Both the position numbers and the translations under genes were made by a program. Below the pieces are notes generated by a model. That model was given only the letters and a program-made list of their open reading frames with translations. It searched no databases and was not told where the DNA came from. DNA of 20,411 nt. Origin: Erysipelotrichaceae bacterium. GTDB lineage: Bacteria > Bacillota_I > Bacilli_A > Erysipelotrichales > Erysipelotrichaceae. Where the stretch lies: positions 1 through 20,411 of the forward strand of contig JAFWFB010000121.1 in NCBI GenBank assembly GCA_017512625.1. Reading direction: 5' to 3'. Shown in pieces: positions 1 to 7,722 of the stretch (position 1 is its first letter; each line of letters begins with the position of its first letter).

Positions 1-2416
1 CAACGGAGACGATCTGCTTAGGCGAAACGTCAGCCAGTTCGACTTGTGAACGGTCGACGGAGACAGTTTCTCCCTTCTTTCTGGCAACGACCTGATCGTT
101 GACCAGCTTGCCATCGATAACTTCGTTGGCTTGGGCGATGATGTAATCATCTTCCTCATCAGCGTCCAGATACAGATAATCTTCGGTAACTGTACCATCA
201 GCTAAGACCTTACGATACGGAGTCTCGATGAAGCCGTATTCGTTGATCTTCGCATAGGTGGTCAGATAGGAGATCAGACCGATGTTCGGTCCTTCTGGGG
301 TCTCGATCGGACAGATACGTCCATAGTGTGAGTTATGAACGTCACGGACTTCGAAGGAAGCTCTTTCTCTGGAAAGACCGCCCGGACCCAGGGCACTGAT
401 ACGTCTCTTGTTGGTTAATTCAGCCAATGGATTCTGTTGATCCATGAACTGGGAAAGCTGTGATGAAGCGAAGAATTCGCGGATCGCACTGGTCAAAGGT
501 CTGATGTTGGTCAAAGACTTAGGAGTGGCATTTTCCGCCTCGATGGTGGACATCCTGTCTCTTACGCCTTTTTCCAGACGGCTAAGACCGATCCTGAACT
601 GATTCTGAACCAGTTCACCGACCGTTCTGATCCTTCTGCATGACAGCTTATCGATATCATCGTTGGAACCGATGCCATCGATGATGGTCAGCTGGTAGTT
701 CAGATAGGCATACATGTCAGAGATGGTGACTGCCCTCTTAATGTTAAGCGGATCGTTTCCGACCAGTCTTACAGTTAAGGCATCATCACCCTTCGGATGT
801 ACATTGATAACTTGCTGAGCACTACCTACTAGGTAAGCCTCGACCTTCTCGCCAGAAGCAACCTTTTCATAAAGGGCCTTTCTGGCAGCGTTGGTCAGGA
901 TAAACTTATCCGTATCAGGCAGATAACGCGGGATCATCAGTTCATCATTTAACATCAGATCCTTGTTGTCTTTATCTACCAGACGGCCAAGGGTAAACAG
1001 ACGCTGACCGTAATCCTCAACAGCTTCGAAATTCTCAGCAGTAAGGACTACCTTATTGGATGTGATCGAGCTGAATACAGAGATCTTATCCAGTTCCTTA
1101 GCAATCACTTTCAGATCTTTGGCAGTGAGGACTGTTCCGGCTTCGAAACTGACATCGTTGACGATGACATCTTCAGCCAGAACTCTTCCTTCCAGACATT
1201 TGTTAGAGGTTTCAACTTCCACAACATTCGGATGTGAGAAGCGGAAATTCATCGGAAAAGCCATGACATGGGAACCCTTGACGAGTTCCTGTTTCAGAAC
1301 GTTACGTTCATCCTTGGTGATGAAGGTGCCTTTCTTGAAGATGACTTTACCTTTGACGTCACAAACGTCTTCAGCCAGCTGGTTATTTTCCATACGATCC
1401 AGAATATTCAGCTTCTTGTTAAGCTTGTAACGGCCTGCTTTGGTCAGGTCGTATTTCTTCTGGTCGAAGAACTTGGAATTCATTAATGAAATAGCGCCTT
1501 CCTTGGTTGCTACTTCATCACTCTTCTGGTTCTCATAGATACCAAGAAGAGCTCCGGAAGTCGTGGTGGTCTTTGCATCCTGAGTAAGGGTATTGATCAG
1601 TTCCACATATGGTCCGAAGAAGGAGGTAAACAGCATCTCGTAAATATCGAGATATTCACGGTTGGAGTTATCTTCTACTACGTCCTTGTATACTTCCAGT
1701 CCCATCGCCTTTAAGAATGTTTCCATCTTGGTGGTGGTGAAAGCATCTTCGCCATCCTCGGTCTCCAGGCTCATACCGATGGCCTTGTAGAGGATGGTGG
1801 AAATGATCTTACGCTTACGGTCGATGGACATGTTGATAACACGACCGTTGGCATTTTTCTTTTCGTCGCTCATCAGCTGCAGCCAGGTGCCGCGACTTGG
1901 GATCAATTCACTTTCATAACTGTCTTTTCCGGTCTTATCGTCACTGACGGTATCGAAATAGGCGCCAGGACTTCTGACGATCTGCGAGACGATAACACGT
2001 TCCGCACCATTGATAATGAAAGTTCCGGTAGGAGTCATGATCGGGAAGTCTCCAAGGAAGACTTCCTCAGGTTTTGAGATTACTTCGCCTGTTTCATCAT
2101 CGACGATCTCCAGCTCCAGAAGTGCACGTAAAGGAGCGCTGTAATTTACCTCACGGTACTTGCTCTCCCTGACGCTGTACTTTGGTTCACCGAAAGAAAA
2201 GTCAACGAATTTCAGACGATAGTTACCATTATTACTGATAATTGGATAGATGTCTTCAAAGACTTCTCTGATACCTTCATTTTTAAACCATTCAAAGTGT
2301 TTGGTCTGAACTTCGATCAGATTAGGAAGTTCAAGCTTTCCACTTACTTTTGAATAGTCACGGCGATAGGTATTCTTTCCAAGCTCAATTTCATGATATG
2401 TTTTGTTATCTTTCAT
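1..2416 (-). CDS. rpoB: RNA polymerase beta subunit RpoB, N-terminal 805 residues (3' end beyond window)
   Basis: Catalytic beta subunit of RNA polymerase. The ATG is at 2416 and the frame stays open to base 1, so the gene is cut by the window edge and not broken. Recognisable segments are the N-terminal protrusion ([19 protein letters not shown]), the [15 protein letters not shown] motif near residue 130, and the rifampicin pocket [22 protein letters not shown] around residues 650-672, followed by [10 protein letters not shown] and [14 protein letters not shown]. The pocket residue equivalent to E. coli His526 is Asn here (residue 669). In B. subtilis the same position is 482, so about 187 extra residues lie upstream of it; part of the excess is a repeated LAED module near residues 347-450. 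It is the last visible gene of the rplJ-rplL-methyltransferase-rpoB cluster. The start follows a modest AAAGGA element about 13 bases upstream. Identity is certain. Confidence 0.98.
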   Translation of the reverse strand, partial: MKDNKTYHEIELGKNTYRRDYSKVSGKLELPNLIEVQTKHFEWFKNEGIREVFEDIYPIISNNGNYRLKFVDFSFGEPKYSVRESKYREVNYSAPLRALLELEIVDDETGEVISKPEEVFLGDFPIMTPTGTFIINGAERVIVSQIVRSPGAYFDTVSDDKTGKDSYESELIPSRGTWLQLMSDEKKNANGRVINMSIDRKRKIISTILYKAIGMSLETEDGEDAFTTTKMETFLKAMGLEVYKDVVEDNSNREYLDIYEMLFTSFFGPYVELINTLTQDAKTTTTSGALLGIYENQKSDEVATKEGAISLMNSKFFDQKKYDLTKAGRYKLNKKLNILDRMENNQLAEDVCDVKGKVIFKKGTFITKDERNVLKQELVKGSHVMAFPMNFRFSHPNVVEVETSNKCLEGRVLAEDVIVNDVSFEAGTVLTAKDLKVIAKELDKISVFSSITSNKVVLTAENFEAVEDYGQRLFTLGRLVDKDNKDLMLNDELMIPRYLPDTDKFILTNAARKALYEKVASGEKVEAYLVGSAQQVINVHPKGDDALTVRLVGNDPLNIKRAVTISDMYAYLNYQLTIIDGIGSNDDIDKLSCRRIRTVGELVQNQFRIGLSRLEKGVRDRMSTIEAENATPKSLTNIRPLTSAIREFFASSQLSQFMDQQNPLAELTNKRRISALGPGGLSRERASFEVRDVHNSHYGRICPIETPEGPNIGLISYLTTYAKINEYGFIETPYRKVLADGTVTEDYLYLDADEEDDYIIAQANEVIDGKLVNDQVVARKKGETVSVDRSQVELADVSPKQIVSV
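410..412 (-). other. Asn codon at the rifampicin-pocket position equivalent to E. coli RpoB His526
   Basis: The minus-strand codon AAC encodes residue 669, in the context ELTNKRRIS, where E. coli and B. subtilis have T-His-KRR. From established knowledge, substitutions of this His cause rifampicin resistance, and Asn here has been linked to natural resistance in some Mollicutes. The residue is read directly; the phenotype is inferred. Confidence 0.9.
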
Positions 2417-2451
2417 TTATTACGCCGTCCTTTCATCGTTCGAGAATTAAA

Positions 2452-3048
2452 TTATTTGATAGCTTCGATTATCTGATAACCCTTATCGTGGTCGATAAAC
2501 GAAACCTCTCTAAATAATTCTTTTAATTTATTGAAGCTAGACAATGCGCCATGTCGTTTAGATATGACAACATACAGCCGGCCGTTATCCTTTAACTTCT
2601 GAAAGCTTTTCTCATAGAGACTGTAGATATTGGCCTTCCCGCTTTTGATCGGCGGATTGAAGAGTATGGTGTCAAAATCTTCAACAATATTTAACATATC
2701 TTCTTCCTTATAAGCTTTTCCCTGGACTCTGTTCAGTTTGAGGTTTTCAACTGTCAGTGCTACTGCCCGGTCATTGATGTCGATCAACTGGAGGTTGATC
2801 TCCGGATGGAAACGTTTCATCACGATCCCTACCGGACCATAGCCGCACCCCAGGTCCAGAACATCGCTGCCAAGGTCTTTCTTATAAGTGCTTTTGATAA
2901 GAACAATTGTTCCCTGATCAAGACGGGTACGGGAAAAAACCCCGTGATCGGTCTTGAATTCAAATTTCTCATCATCAAGATAAAAGCTAAGCTTCAAGAT
3001 CTCGCTTTTAAGCTTGCTGTTATCATCGAAATAATGAGAATTGCTCAT
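2452..3048 (-). CDS. Class I SAM-dependent methyltransferase, RsmC/YbxB-like
   Basis: A 198-residue protein with a Rossmann-type methyltransferase fold. The SAM-binding motif I is VLDLGCGYGPVGI near residues 62-75, an acidic beta-2 end (LIDINDRA) follows, and the NPP signature of N-methyltransferases acting on exocyclic amines is LFNPPIKSGK near residues 133-142. These motifs and the length match the YbxB/RsmC-like family, whose characterised relatives methylate a guanine in 16S rRNA; that target is inferred here. It sits between rplL and rpoB exactly as ybxB does in Bacillus, starting 6 bases after the rplL stop and ending 35 bases before the rpoB start, so it is co-transcribed. No clear Shine-Dalgarno sequence precedes the ATG, suggesting coupling to rplL translation. 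The family call is firm, the exact substrate is not. Confidence 0.88.
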   Translation of the reverse strand: MSNSHYFDDNSKLKSEILKLSFYLDDEKFEFKTDHGVFSRTRLDQGTIVLIKSTYKKDLGSDVLDLGCGYGPVGIVMKRFHPEINLQLIDINDRAVALTVENLKLNRVQGKAYKEEDMLNIVEDFDTILFNPPIKSGKANIYSLYEKSFQKLKDNGRLYVVISKRHGALSSFNKLKELFREVSFIDHDKGYQIIEAIK

Positions 3049-3054
3049 GGAAGA

Positions 3055-3429
3055 TTACTTGTACTCTACAGATGCTCCAGCATCCATTAACTGTTTCTTG
3101 ATCTTATCAGCTTCTTCAACGCTCAGATTCTCTTTGATGACGGAAGGAACTTTGTCAACTAATCCCTTAGCTTCAACTAATGATAAGCCGGTGATTTCCT
3201 TAACGACCTTGATGACACCAACCTTGGAATCACCAACAGCGCTTAATACTACGTTAACACTGGTAGGTCCTTCTGGTGCAGCAGCTTCAGCAGGTGCAGC
3301 AGCAGCAGCTACAGGGGCAGCAGCGGTAACGCCGAATTTTTCTTCAATTGCTTTAACTAAATCGTTTAATTCTAAGATACTTGCTTCTTCTAAGTAAGCT
3401 AAGATATCTTCATGTGCTAATTTTGCCAT
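3055..3429 (-). CDS. rplL: 50S ribosomal protein L7/L12
   Basis: A 124-residue stalk protein of the large ribosomal subunit, which binds L10 as dimers and recruits translation GTPases. The N-terminal dimerisation domain ([31 protein letters not shown]) is followed by an alanine/proline-rich hinge at about residues 35-53 and the conserved C-terminal domain with [20 protein letters not shown] and [15 protein letters not shown]. Length and domain order are normal. A strong AGGAGGAG ribosome-binding site precedes the ATG, consistent with the need to make four or more copies per L10. It lies 19 bases downstream of rplJ and 6 bases upstream of the methyltransferase gene. Confidence 0.98.
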   Translation of the reverse strand: MAKLAHEDILAYLEEASILELNDLVKAIEEKFGVTAAAPVAAAAAPAEAAAPEGPTSVNVVLSAVGDSKVGVIKVVKEITGLSLVEAKGLVDKVPSVIKENLSVEEADKIKKQLMDAGASVEYK

Positions 3430-3448
3430 AAATAATTTCTCCTCCTAA

Positions 3449-3964
3449 TTAGGCTTGTTCGGGTGTTGCTTCACCCTGTTCTTTGCTTTCTGCAACAGCT
3501 TTGACTGCGCAGGCGAATTTAACGAGCGGTGACTGCAGACAGCCAAGCAGCATAGCGATCATACCCTCGCGGTTAGGTAATTTAGCTAATTCATTGATAG
3601 TATCGGAATTAACGTGCTTACCTTCGATTATGCCGGTCTTTAAGACCAGGTTTTTGTGTTTTTTTGCGAAATTCGCAAGAACACGACAAGGAGCGGTAGC
3701 ATCGCTACTGAAAGCGATCGCATTAGGTCCGGTAAGTTCTTTGGAAAGATCATCGAAGCCTAATGACTCAACGGCTCTTCTGACCATAGTATTCTTGTAG
3801 ACCTTGAAGTCGATATTCTCGGCTCTTAAGTTACGACGAAGTTCGGTGATCTCAGCAACGGTCAATCCGTGATACTCTACAACAACGCTGGAATCAGAAT
3901 CTTTGAACTTGTTGGCAATGGTCTCTACTAGGGCCTTCTTGTCGTTTAACACTGTTTCATTCAT
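3449..3964 (-). CDS. rplJ: 50S ribosomal protein L10
   Basis: A 171-residue base of the ribosomal stalk; it binds 23S rRNA and carries L7/L12 dimers on its C-terminal helix. Family signatures are the N-terminal VVVEYHGLTVAEITELRRNLR, then YKNTMVRRA, LTGPNAIAF and the alpha-helical tail ending ESKEQGEATPEQA. The ATG at 3964 follows an AAAGGGGAAAG ribosome-binding site. It is the first gene of the operon and is preceded by a roughly 150-base leader with attenuator-like structure. Unlike the Bacillus arrangement, rplK-rplA are not directly upstream; a metal-transporter gene is there instead. Confidence 0.97.
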   Translation of the reverse strand: MNETVLNDKKALVETIANKFKDSDSSVVVEYHGLTVAEITELRRNLRAENIDFKVYKNTMVRRAVESLGFDDLSKELTGPNAIAFSSDATAPCRVLANFAKKHKNLVLKTGIIEGKHVNSDTINELAKLPNREGMIAMLLGCLQSPLVKFACAVKAVAESKEQGEATPEQA

Positions 3965-4114
3965 ACTTTCCCCTTTCTTCGTCCAATATACAAAAGAAAC
4001 ACCTGTCTTTTGCTAGGCATAGACAGGTGTGATAAGCATAAAGAAATATATCAAGCTTATACCTCGGTAACATGATTAAGCCTTTGGCCGTTACTGTCTA
4101 TGGCATATTGACGC
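3965..4114 (-). promoter_or_regulatory. L10 (rplJL) mRNA leader with terminator/antiterminator-like pairing
   Basis: The transcribed leader between the predicted start near 4114 and the rplJ ATG. It contains CCGAGGTATAAGC (4067-4055), which resembles the conserved core of bacterial L10 leaders. A perfect 10-bp hairpin (4030-4021 with 4008-3999, 12-base loop) is followed by a U-rich TTTCTTTTG tail. An upstream segment CATAGACAG (4102-4094) is perfectly complementary to CTGTCTATG (4026-4018), so it could compete with the hairpin. Established work shows that the L10-L12 complex represses its own operon through such leaders; the details for this copy are inferred. Confidence 0.8.
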
Positions 4115-4120
4115 TCAATA

Positions 4121-4150
4121 ATTATATGACAAATACCTTAAGGGATGCAA
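4121..4150 (-). promoter_or_regulatory. Sigma-A-type promoter of the rplJ operon
   Basis: The -35 is TTGCAT (4150-4145), the spacer is 18 bases, and the -10 is a perfect TATAAT (4126-4121). The predicted start is near 4114. It reads toward rplJ and lies at the start of the L10 leader. Confidence 0.78.
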
Positions 4151-4176
4151 GGGAAATCTGCACATTTAAGGTATTT
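4131..4176. repeat. 11-bp perfect inverted repeat flanking the -35 element of the rplJ promoter
   Basis: AAATACCTTAA (4131-4141) and TTAAGGTATTT (4166-4176) are exact inverted copies separated by 24 bases. The -35 hexamer lies in the intervening segment and the inner arm lies in the promoter spacer. It could be a DNA-binding site, a cruciform, or a weak end for the upstream transporter transcript; the tail has no good U-run, so the terminator reading is weak. Confidence 0.65.
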
Positions 4177-4240
4177 ATTTTTAAGGCTATTCAGGGCCCG
4201 GGAAACCAGTTTAACACAATATTTATCAAAAGTAATGCCT

Positions 4241-5605
4241 TTAAAGAAACATTGCCAGTAAAGTCAGGGAAAAACTGGCGATCAGGGCGAATGTTCCCTT
4301 GCGGTTATGATCGGCCAGCATCTGAGGGATCAGCTCCTCGATGACCGCAAAGATCATTGCTCCGGCAGACATAGCCAAGGTAAGATTTAAAAGCAGAGGG
4401 AAAAGGACATTGACGATGACGGTGATCAGTCCCATCAAAGGCAGGGAGATCCCGGAGATGATACCCATCAAGAAGGCCCTTGATGATTTTAATCCCTGTT
4501 GTCTGATCGGCAGGGACACAAAGAAGGCCTCAGGGAAGTTTTGCACCGAAAGGGCGATCACAGCGACAAGAGCTACCGGACTTTTTACCAGGTCGCTTTC
4601 CAGAAAATGCATCGCATAGACTGCTCCCAGAAAGATACCTTCCGGAATGTGATGGATGACTTTCGCCAGCATCATCCTGATCTCGCTTTTAAGATCAGAC
4701 TCAGGTCCATCCTCAATGCCGGTATAGACATGGGTATGTGGAACATAACGATCAAGGGCATATTGGATCAGTACGCCCAGCCAGAAGAAAACAAACAGAC
4801 TGACCAAAAAAGGCAGACTGGTCTCGCTTTCCTTATCAAACAAAGGATTAAGCAGTGCTCTGGCTGATAGCGCCAGCATCGTTCCGGCACTTAGTCCGGA
4901 CAGGATGCTATTGGTATTGGAAGAGATCCTGCTATTCTTTAAGAAGGCAAAGGAAGCTCCGATCAATGTACCGATCAAGGGGATCAGTAATCCGAAGATG
5001 GTATCGGGATCATTCATCAGATCGAATTTATCCAGGGAAGAGATCAGCGAATTAAGACCGATGAAAAGCAGGATGGTACCGCCCATCACCTGGGCACCGG
5101 ACTGGTAAACGGTCCCGAATTTATGGCCGATCATCACACCCAGGGATGAGATGATCAGGGTAATGATTGCGATCATGCTTACCGCTAATAAGGTGTTTGT
5201 TAAAGCTGAGGCATCAAGGATCCTTACCGGTATCGCCACGAAGGTGATCCCGATCGCAAAGGCATCGATGCTGGTAGCGATCGCCAGCATGAGCATCGTC
5301 TTGAAGCCGAGATCATCATCAGCCTCTTCTTCACTTCCAAAAGCCTCCCTGATCATGTTGATACCGATGATCGAAAGCAGGATAAAGGCCAGCCATGGTG
5401 CGATGGCATTGATGATCGTGGCGAATCCGCTTCCAAGCAGATAGCCCAAAAGCGGCATCAGTCCCTGAAAAAGACCAAACCACACGCCACAGATCAGCCA
5501 TTCCCTGACTGTAGCTTTTTTAAGCGCCAGTCCCTTGCATACCGATACCGCAAAGGCGTCCATCGCTAAGCCAACAGATAAAAAGAAAACTTCCAGAAGT
5601 TTCAT
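4241..5605 (-). CDS. Fusion of MntP-type Mn2+ exporter and GufA-type ZIP metal transporter
   Basis: A 454-residue integral membrane protein made of two complete transporter domains in one uninterrupted frame. Residues 1-190 match MntP (DUF204): two internal repeats each carry an Asp in a membrane helix (AMDAFAVSV, Asp16; TSIDAFAIG, Asp114), with GVWFGLFQGLMPLLGYLLG and the closing GGTILLFIGLNSL. Residues about 200-454 match the GufA branch of the ZIP family: GLSAGTMLALSA, IHHIPEGIFLG (318-323 core), VQNFPEAFFVSLPI (355-360 core) and GAMIFAVIEELIPQ (415-428). MntP proteins export Mn2+, whereas ZIP proteins usually move Zn/Fe/Mn into the cytoplasm; how the two act together is unknown. The first ZIP motif has HH where HN is usual. 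No Shine-Dalgarno sequence precedes the ATG; a promoter with a palindrome lies immediately upstream. Domain calls are firm, substrate and direction are not. Confidence 0.88.
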   Translation of the reverse strand: MKLLEVFFLSVGLAMDAFAVSVCKGLALKKATVREWLICGVWFGLFQGLMPLLGYLLGSGFATIINAIAPWLAFILLSIIGINMIREAFGSEEEADDDLGFKTMLMLAIATSIDAFAIGITFVAIPVRILDASALTNTLLAVSMIAIITLIISSLGVMIGHKFGTVYQSGAQVMGGTILLFIGLNSLISSLDKFDLMNDPDTIFGLLIPLIGTLIGASFAFLKNSRISSNTNSILSGLSAGTMLALSARALLNPLFDKESETSLPFLVSLFVFFWLGVLIQYALDRYVPHTHVYTGIEDGPESDLKSEIRMMLAKVIHHIPEGIFLGAVYAMHFLESDLVKSPVALVAVIALSVQNFPEAFFVSLPIRQQGLKSSRAFLMGIISGISLPLMGLITVIVNVLFPLLLNLTLAMSAGAMIFAVIEELIPQMLADHNRKGTFALIASFSLTLLAMFL

Positions 5606-5614
5606 AACAGAGTC

Positions 5615-5644
5615 ATATTACCATTAATGGTCATAAATAGTCAT
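5615..5644 (-). promoter_or_regulatory. Promoter of the MntP-ZIP gene with embedded operator-like palindrome
   Basis: The -35-like ATGACT (5644-5639), an 18-base spacer and the -10-like TAATAT (5620-5615) place the start of RNA about three bases before the ATG. The spacer contains the perfect 12-bp palindrome ACCATTAATGGT (5620-5631), which reaches the first base of the -10, a classic repressor position. No yybP-ykoY-type leader fits in the space. Confidence 0.5.
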
Positions 5645-5681
5645 TTTTTTATTTGTGACGCGTCTCTGGTAAGTGTTTAGT

Positions 5682-5690
5682 TGCTATAAT
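5682..5690 (+). promoter_or_regulatory. Extended -10 promoter of the transketolase operon
   Basis: TGCTATAAT carries a TG motif one base before a perfect TATAAT (5685-5690). No good -35 is present, as is common for extended -10 promoters. The predicted start is near 5697, about 40 bases before the transketolase ATG. Confidence 0.6.
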
Positions 5691-5737
5691 TAAGATGCCT
5701 ATCCAATAAAATATAATGAAAGGTGGTGTTTTGGTTT

Positions 5738-6592
5738 ATGGCTGATAAAGAGCTAATCAAATCCCTGGAGAAGAAGGCGCTGGAGATCAGATGCGATCTG
5801 CTCGATCTTTGTGCGCACACTTTCATCCACATCGGCGGCGACCTGTCCTTGACCGACATGATGACCGCAATCTGGCAGTATGGTTTAAAGTACGATGCAA
5901 AGAATCCATACTGGGAAGAAAGAGATCGTTTCGTTCTCAGTAAAGGTCACGCCGCTGCAGTCACTTCCTTTAACCAGGTCATGATCGGCTGTTACGAGAA
6001 GCAGGACATCTTCAATGAGTATGCTACCGACTTCGGTAGATTCGGCATGCATTCCTGCAACCTGATCAACCCGTATGTTGAGGTTTCGACCGGATCCTTA
6101 GGACATGGCTTACCTGTCGCTACCGGTATTGCCTGTGCCTTAAAGGCCAAGGGTTCCAAGAGCAGAGTCTTCACTGTCATGGGTGATGGCGAACAGCAGG
6201 AAGGAACCATCTGGGAAGCAGCTATGTTTGCTCACCAGTACAAACTGGGCAACCTGGTCGGATTCATCGATCGTAACAAACTCTCCCTCGATGCTCATAC
6301 CGAGGATGAGATGGCATTGGAGCCTCTCGATGAGAAGTGGAGAGCATTCGGCTGGAATGTCGTCAAGATCGACGGAAACAACATGGAACAGATCGTGGAA
6401 GCTATCGACAATCTGCCTGCACCGGATTCTGATGTTCCTACCCTGATCCTGGGCGAGACCGTCAAGGGTAAAGGTGTTCCATTCATGGAAGATCGTGTTG
6501 AATGGCACGCCGGTATGGTTTCGACCGAAGACTGTGAAATGGCTAAAGAAGGCCTCAGAAAAGCCTTTGTTGAAAAGTGGGGTGAACTATAA
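5738..6592 (+). CDS. Transketolase, N-terminal (thiamine-diphosphate-binding) subunit
   Basis: A 284-residue subunit of a split transketolase, which transfers two-carbon ketol units between sugar phosphates with thiamine diphosphate. Visible are HIGGDLSLTD near residue 31, the RFVLSKGHAA motif (64-73), TGSLGHGLPVATG (118-130), and the ThDP/Mg site starting GDGEQQEGTIWEAA (149-162) and ending at FIDRNKLSLD. The ATG at 5738 is chosen over an in-frame GTG at 5723 because AAAGGTGG (5719-5726) lies at a suitable distance before the ATG and the upstream residues are not family-like. Its stop overlaps the start of the next gene (TAATG). No other sugar-catabolic gene is adjacent, so the donor and acceptor cannot be told from context. 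Confidence 0.93.
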   Translation: MADKELIKSLEKKALEIRCDLLDLCAHTFIHIGGDLSLTDMMTAIWQYGLKYDAKNPYWEERDRFVLSKGHAAAVTSFNQVMIGCYEKQDIFNEYATDFGRFGMHSCNLINPYVEVSTGSLGHGLPVATGIACALKAKGSKSRVFTVMGDGEQQEGTIWEAAMFAHQYKLGNLVGFIDRNKLSLDAHTEDEMALEPLDEKWRAFGWNVVKIDGNNMEQIVEAIDNLPAPDSDVPTLILGETVKGKGVPFMEDRVEWHAGMVSTEDCEMAKEGLRKAFVEKWGEL

Positions 6593-7548
6593 TGGCAGGA
6601 ATGACTTTAAACATCAATCAATTACTGGCAATGCGTGATGCAGTAGGTAAGTGTATCGCCGATATGGGTGACAAGCATCCTGAGATGGCTGTCGTTACCG
6701 CTGACGTTGCTGCTTCATCCAGAATTCAGGGCTTCGTTGAGAACCATCCTGACCGCTACTACAACACCGGTATTGCTGAACAGAGCATGATCAGTGTTGC
6801 AGCCGGACTTGCTAAGGAAGGATATGTCCCTTACTGCTTCGCTTTCGGTCCATTCGTTTCCATGAGAGCATGCGAACAGATCAGAACCGATATCTGCTAT
6901 CCGAATCTGCCTGTAAGGATCATCGGTAGTAACGCCGGTTATTCCAACGGTACTTCCGGTGCCACCCACTGTGCACTCGAAGACAGCGCTATCCTTTCAA
7001 CTTTCGGTAACATGACCGTTATCGAACCTGGTGATCCATTCCAGATCGTCAAAGTCTTAGAAGCCACTTATGACTATAAGGGCCCTATCTATATCCGTAT
7101 CGGCAGAGAAGCTACCACCGGCTTATATGACGATGATGTCAAATATGAGATCGGTAAGGCTTTATATCCGGCAAAGGGCAATGACGGCGCCTTCATCACC
7201 GCCGGTATCATGACTCACTTCGCTGTTGAAGCAGCCAAGATCATCAAGGAAGAGACCGGTAAGGAGATCCGCGTAGTCGATATGCACACCATCAAGCCGC
7301 TGGATAAGGAAGCTGTACTGGATGCTGCCAAGACCGGCAGGATCATCGTTGCTCAGGACCACAACATCATCAATGGTTTAGGTTATGCTGTAGCAACTGT
7401 TCTTGCTGAAGAAGGAATCGCCATCAAGTTCAAGATCTTGGGCTGCCCGGATACTTATGTACCGCTTGCAACTCCGGAATTCCTGTACGCCAGAAACGAG
7501 ATGGACGTTGCCGGAATGGTCAAGAACATGAAGGCTCTTCTGGATTAG
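6592..7548 (+). CDS. Transketolase, C-terminal subunit
   Basis: A 318-residue partner of the preceding gene. It carries the pyrimidine-binding domain, with the catalytic Glu in NTGIAEQSM (Glu63), the substrate-lining segment around GTSGATHCALEDSA (117-132), and the C-terminal transketolase domain. The start codon overlaps the upstream stop by one base, which implies translational coupling and equal subunit supply. A short second Met follows at residue 4. In ordinary full-length transketolase both halves form one chain of about 650 residues; the split form is common in Firmicutes. A strong terminator follows, so the pair forms its own operon. Confidence 0.93.
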   Translation: MAGMTLNINQLLAMRDAVGKCIADMGDKHPEMAVVTADVAASSRIQGFVENHPDRYYNTGIAEQSMISVAAGLAKEGYVPYCFAFGPFVSMRACEQIRTDICYPNLPVRIIGSNAGYSNGTSGATHCALEDSAILSTFGNMTVIEPGDPFQIVKVLEATYDYKGPIYIRIGREATTGLYDDDVKYEIGKALYPAKGNDGAFITAGIMTHFAVEAAKIIKEETGKEIRVVDMHTIKPLDKEAVLDAAKTGRIIVAQDHNIINGLGYAVATVLAEEGIAIKFKILGCPDTYVPLATPEFLYARNEMDVAGMVKNMKALLD

Positions 7549-7597
7549 TTCATACAAGTTCGACCTGTAAACTGATACAGAAATTACCAATATCACT

Positions 7598-7624
7598 AAA
7601 CCCCGGGGAGAATACCGGGGTTTT
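7598..7624 (+). terminator. Rho-independent terminator of the transketolase operon
   Basis: AAACCCCGG (7598-7606) pairs with CCGGGGTTT (7615-7623) around an 8-base loop and runs into a short U-tract. It lies 50 bases after the stop codon. Confidence 0.85.
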
Positions 7625-7643
7625 AAAATGGGTTAAAGATGTT

Positions 7644-7649
7644 TATAAT
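7644..7649 (+). promoter_or_regulatory. Probable -10 of the trkA-trkH promoter
   Basis: A perfect TATAAT lies after the transketolase terminator. The best -35 at 17-base spacing is the poor TTTTAA (7621-7626), so the call rests mainly on the -10 and its position. The predicted leader is about 67 bases. Confidence 0.4.
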
Positions 7650-7722
7650 AATTGTGTTTTTGCGGAATCTGCTTGTTCAGGGATTTCACTGATGCATTTA
7701 TTTGTATGGGAAAATCTACTGT

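Noticed and set aside
3251..3330. Low-complexity GCAGCAGC-type repeat region
   Set aside because: It is the alanine-rich hinge of ribosomal protein L7/L12, a normal feature of that gene.
5723..5737. GTG start for the transketolase N-terminal subunit, adding five residues
   Set aside because: The GTG is part of the AAAGGTGG ribosome-binding site that serves the ATG at 5738.
5606..5737. yybP-ykoY manganese riboswitch upstream of the MntP-ZIP gene
   Set aside because: The promoter lies almost on the start codon and leaves no room for a structured leader; no conserved riboswitch core is visible.
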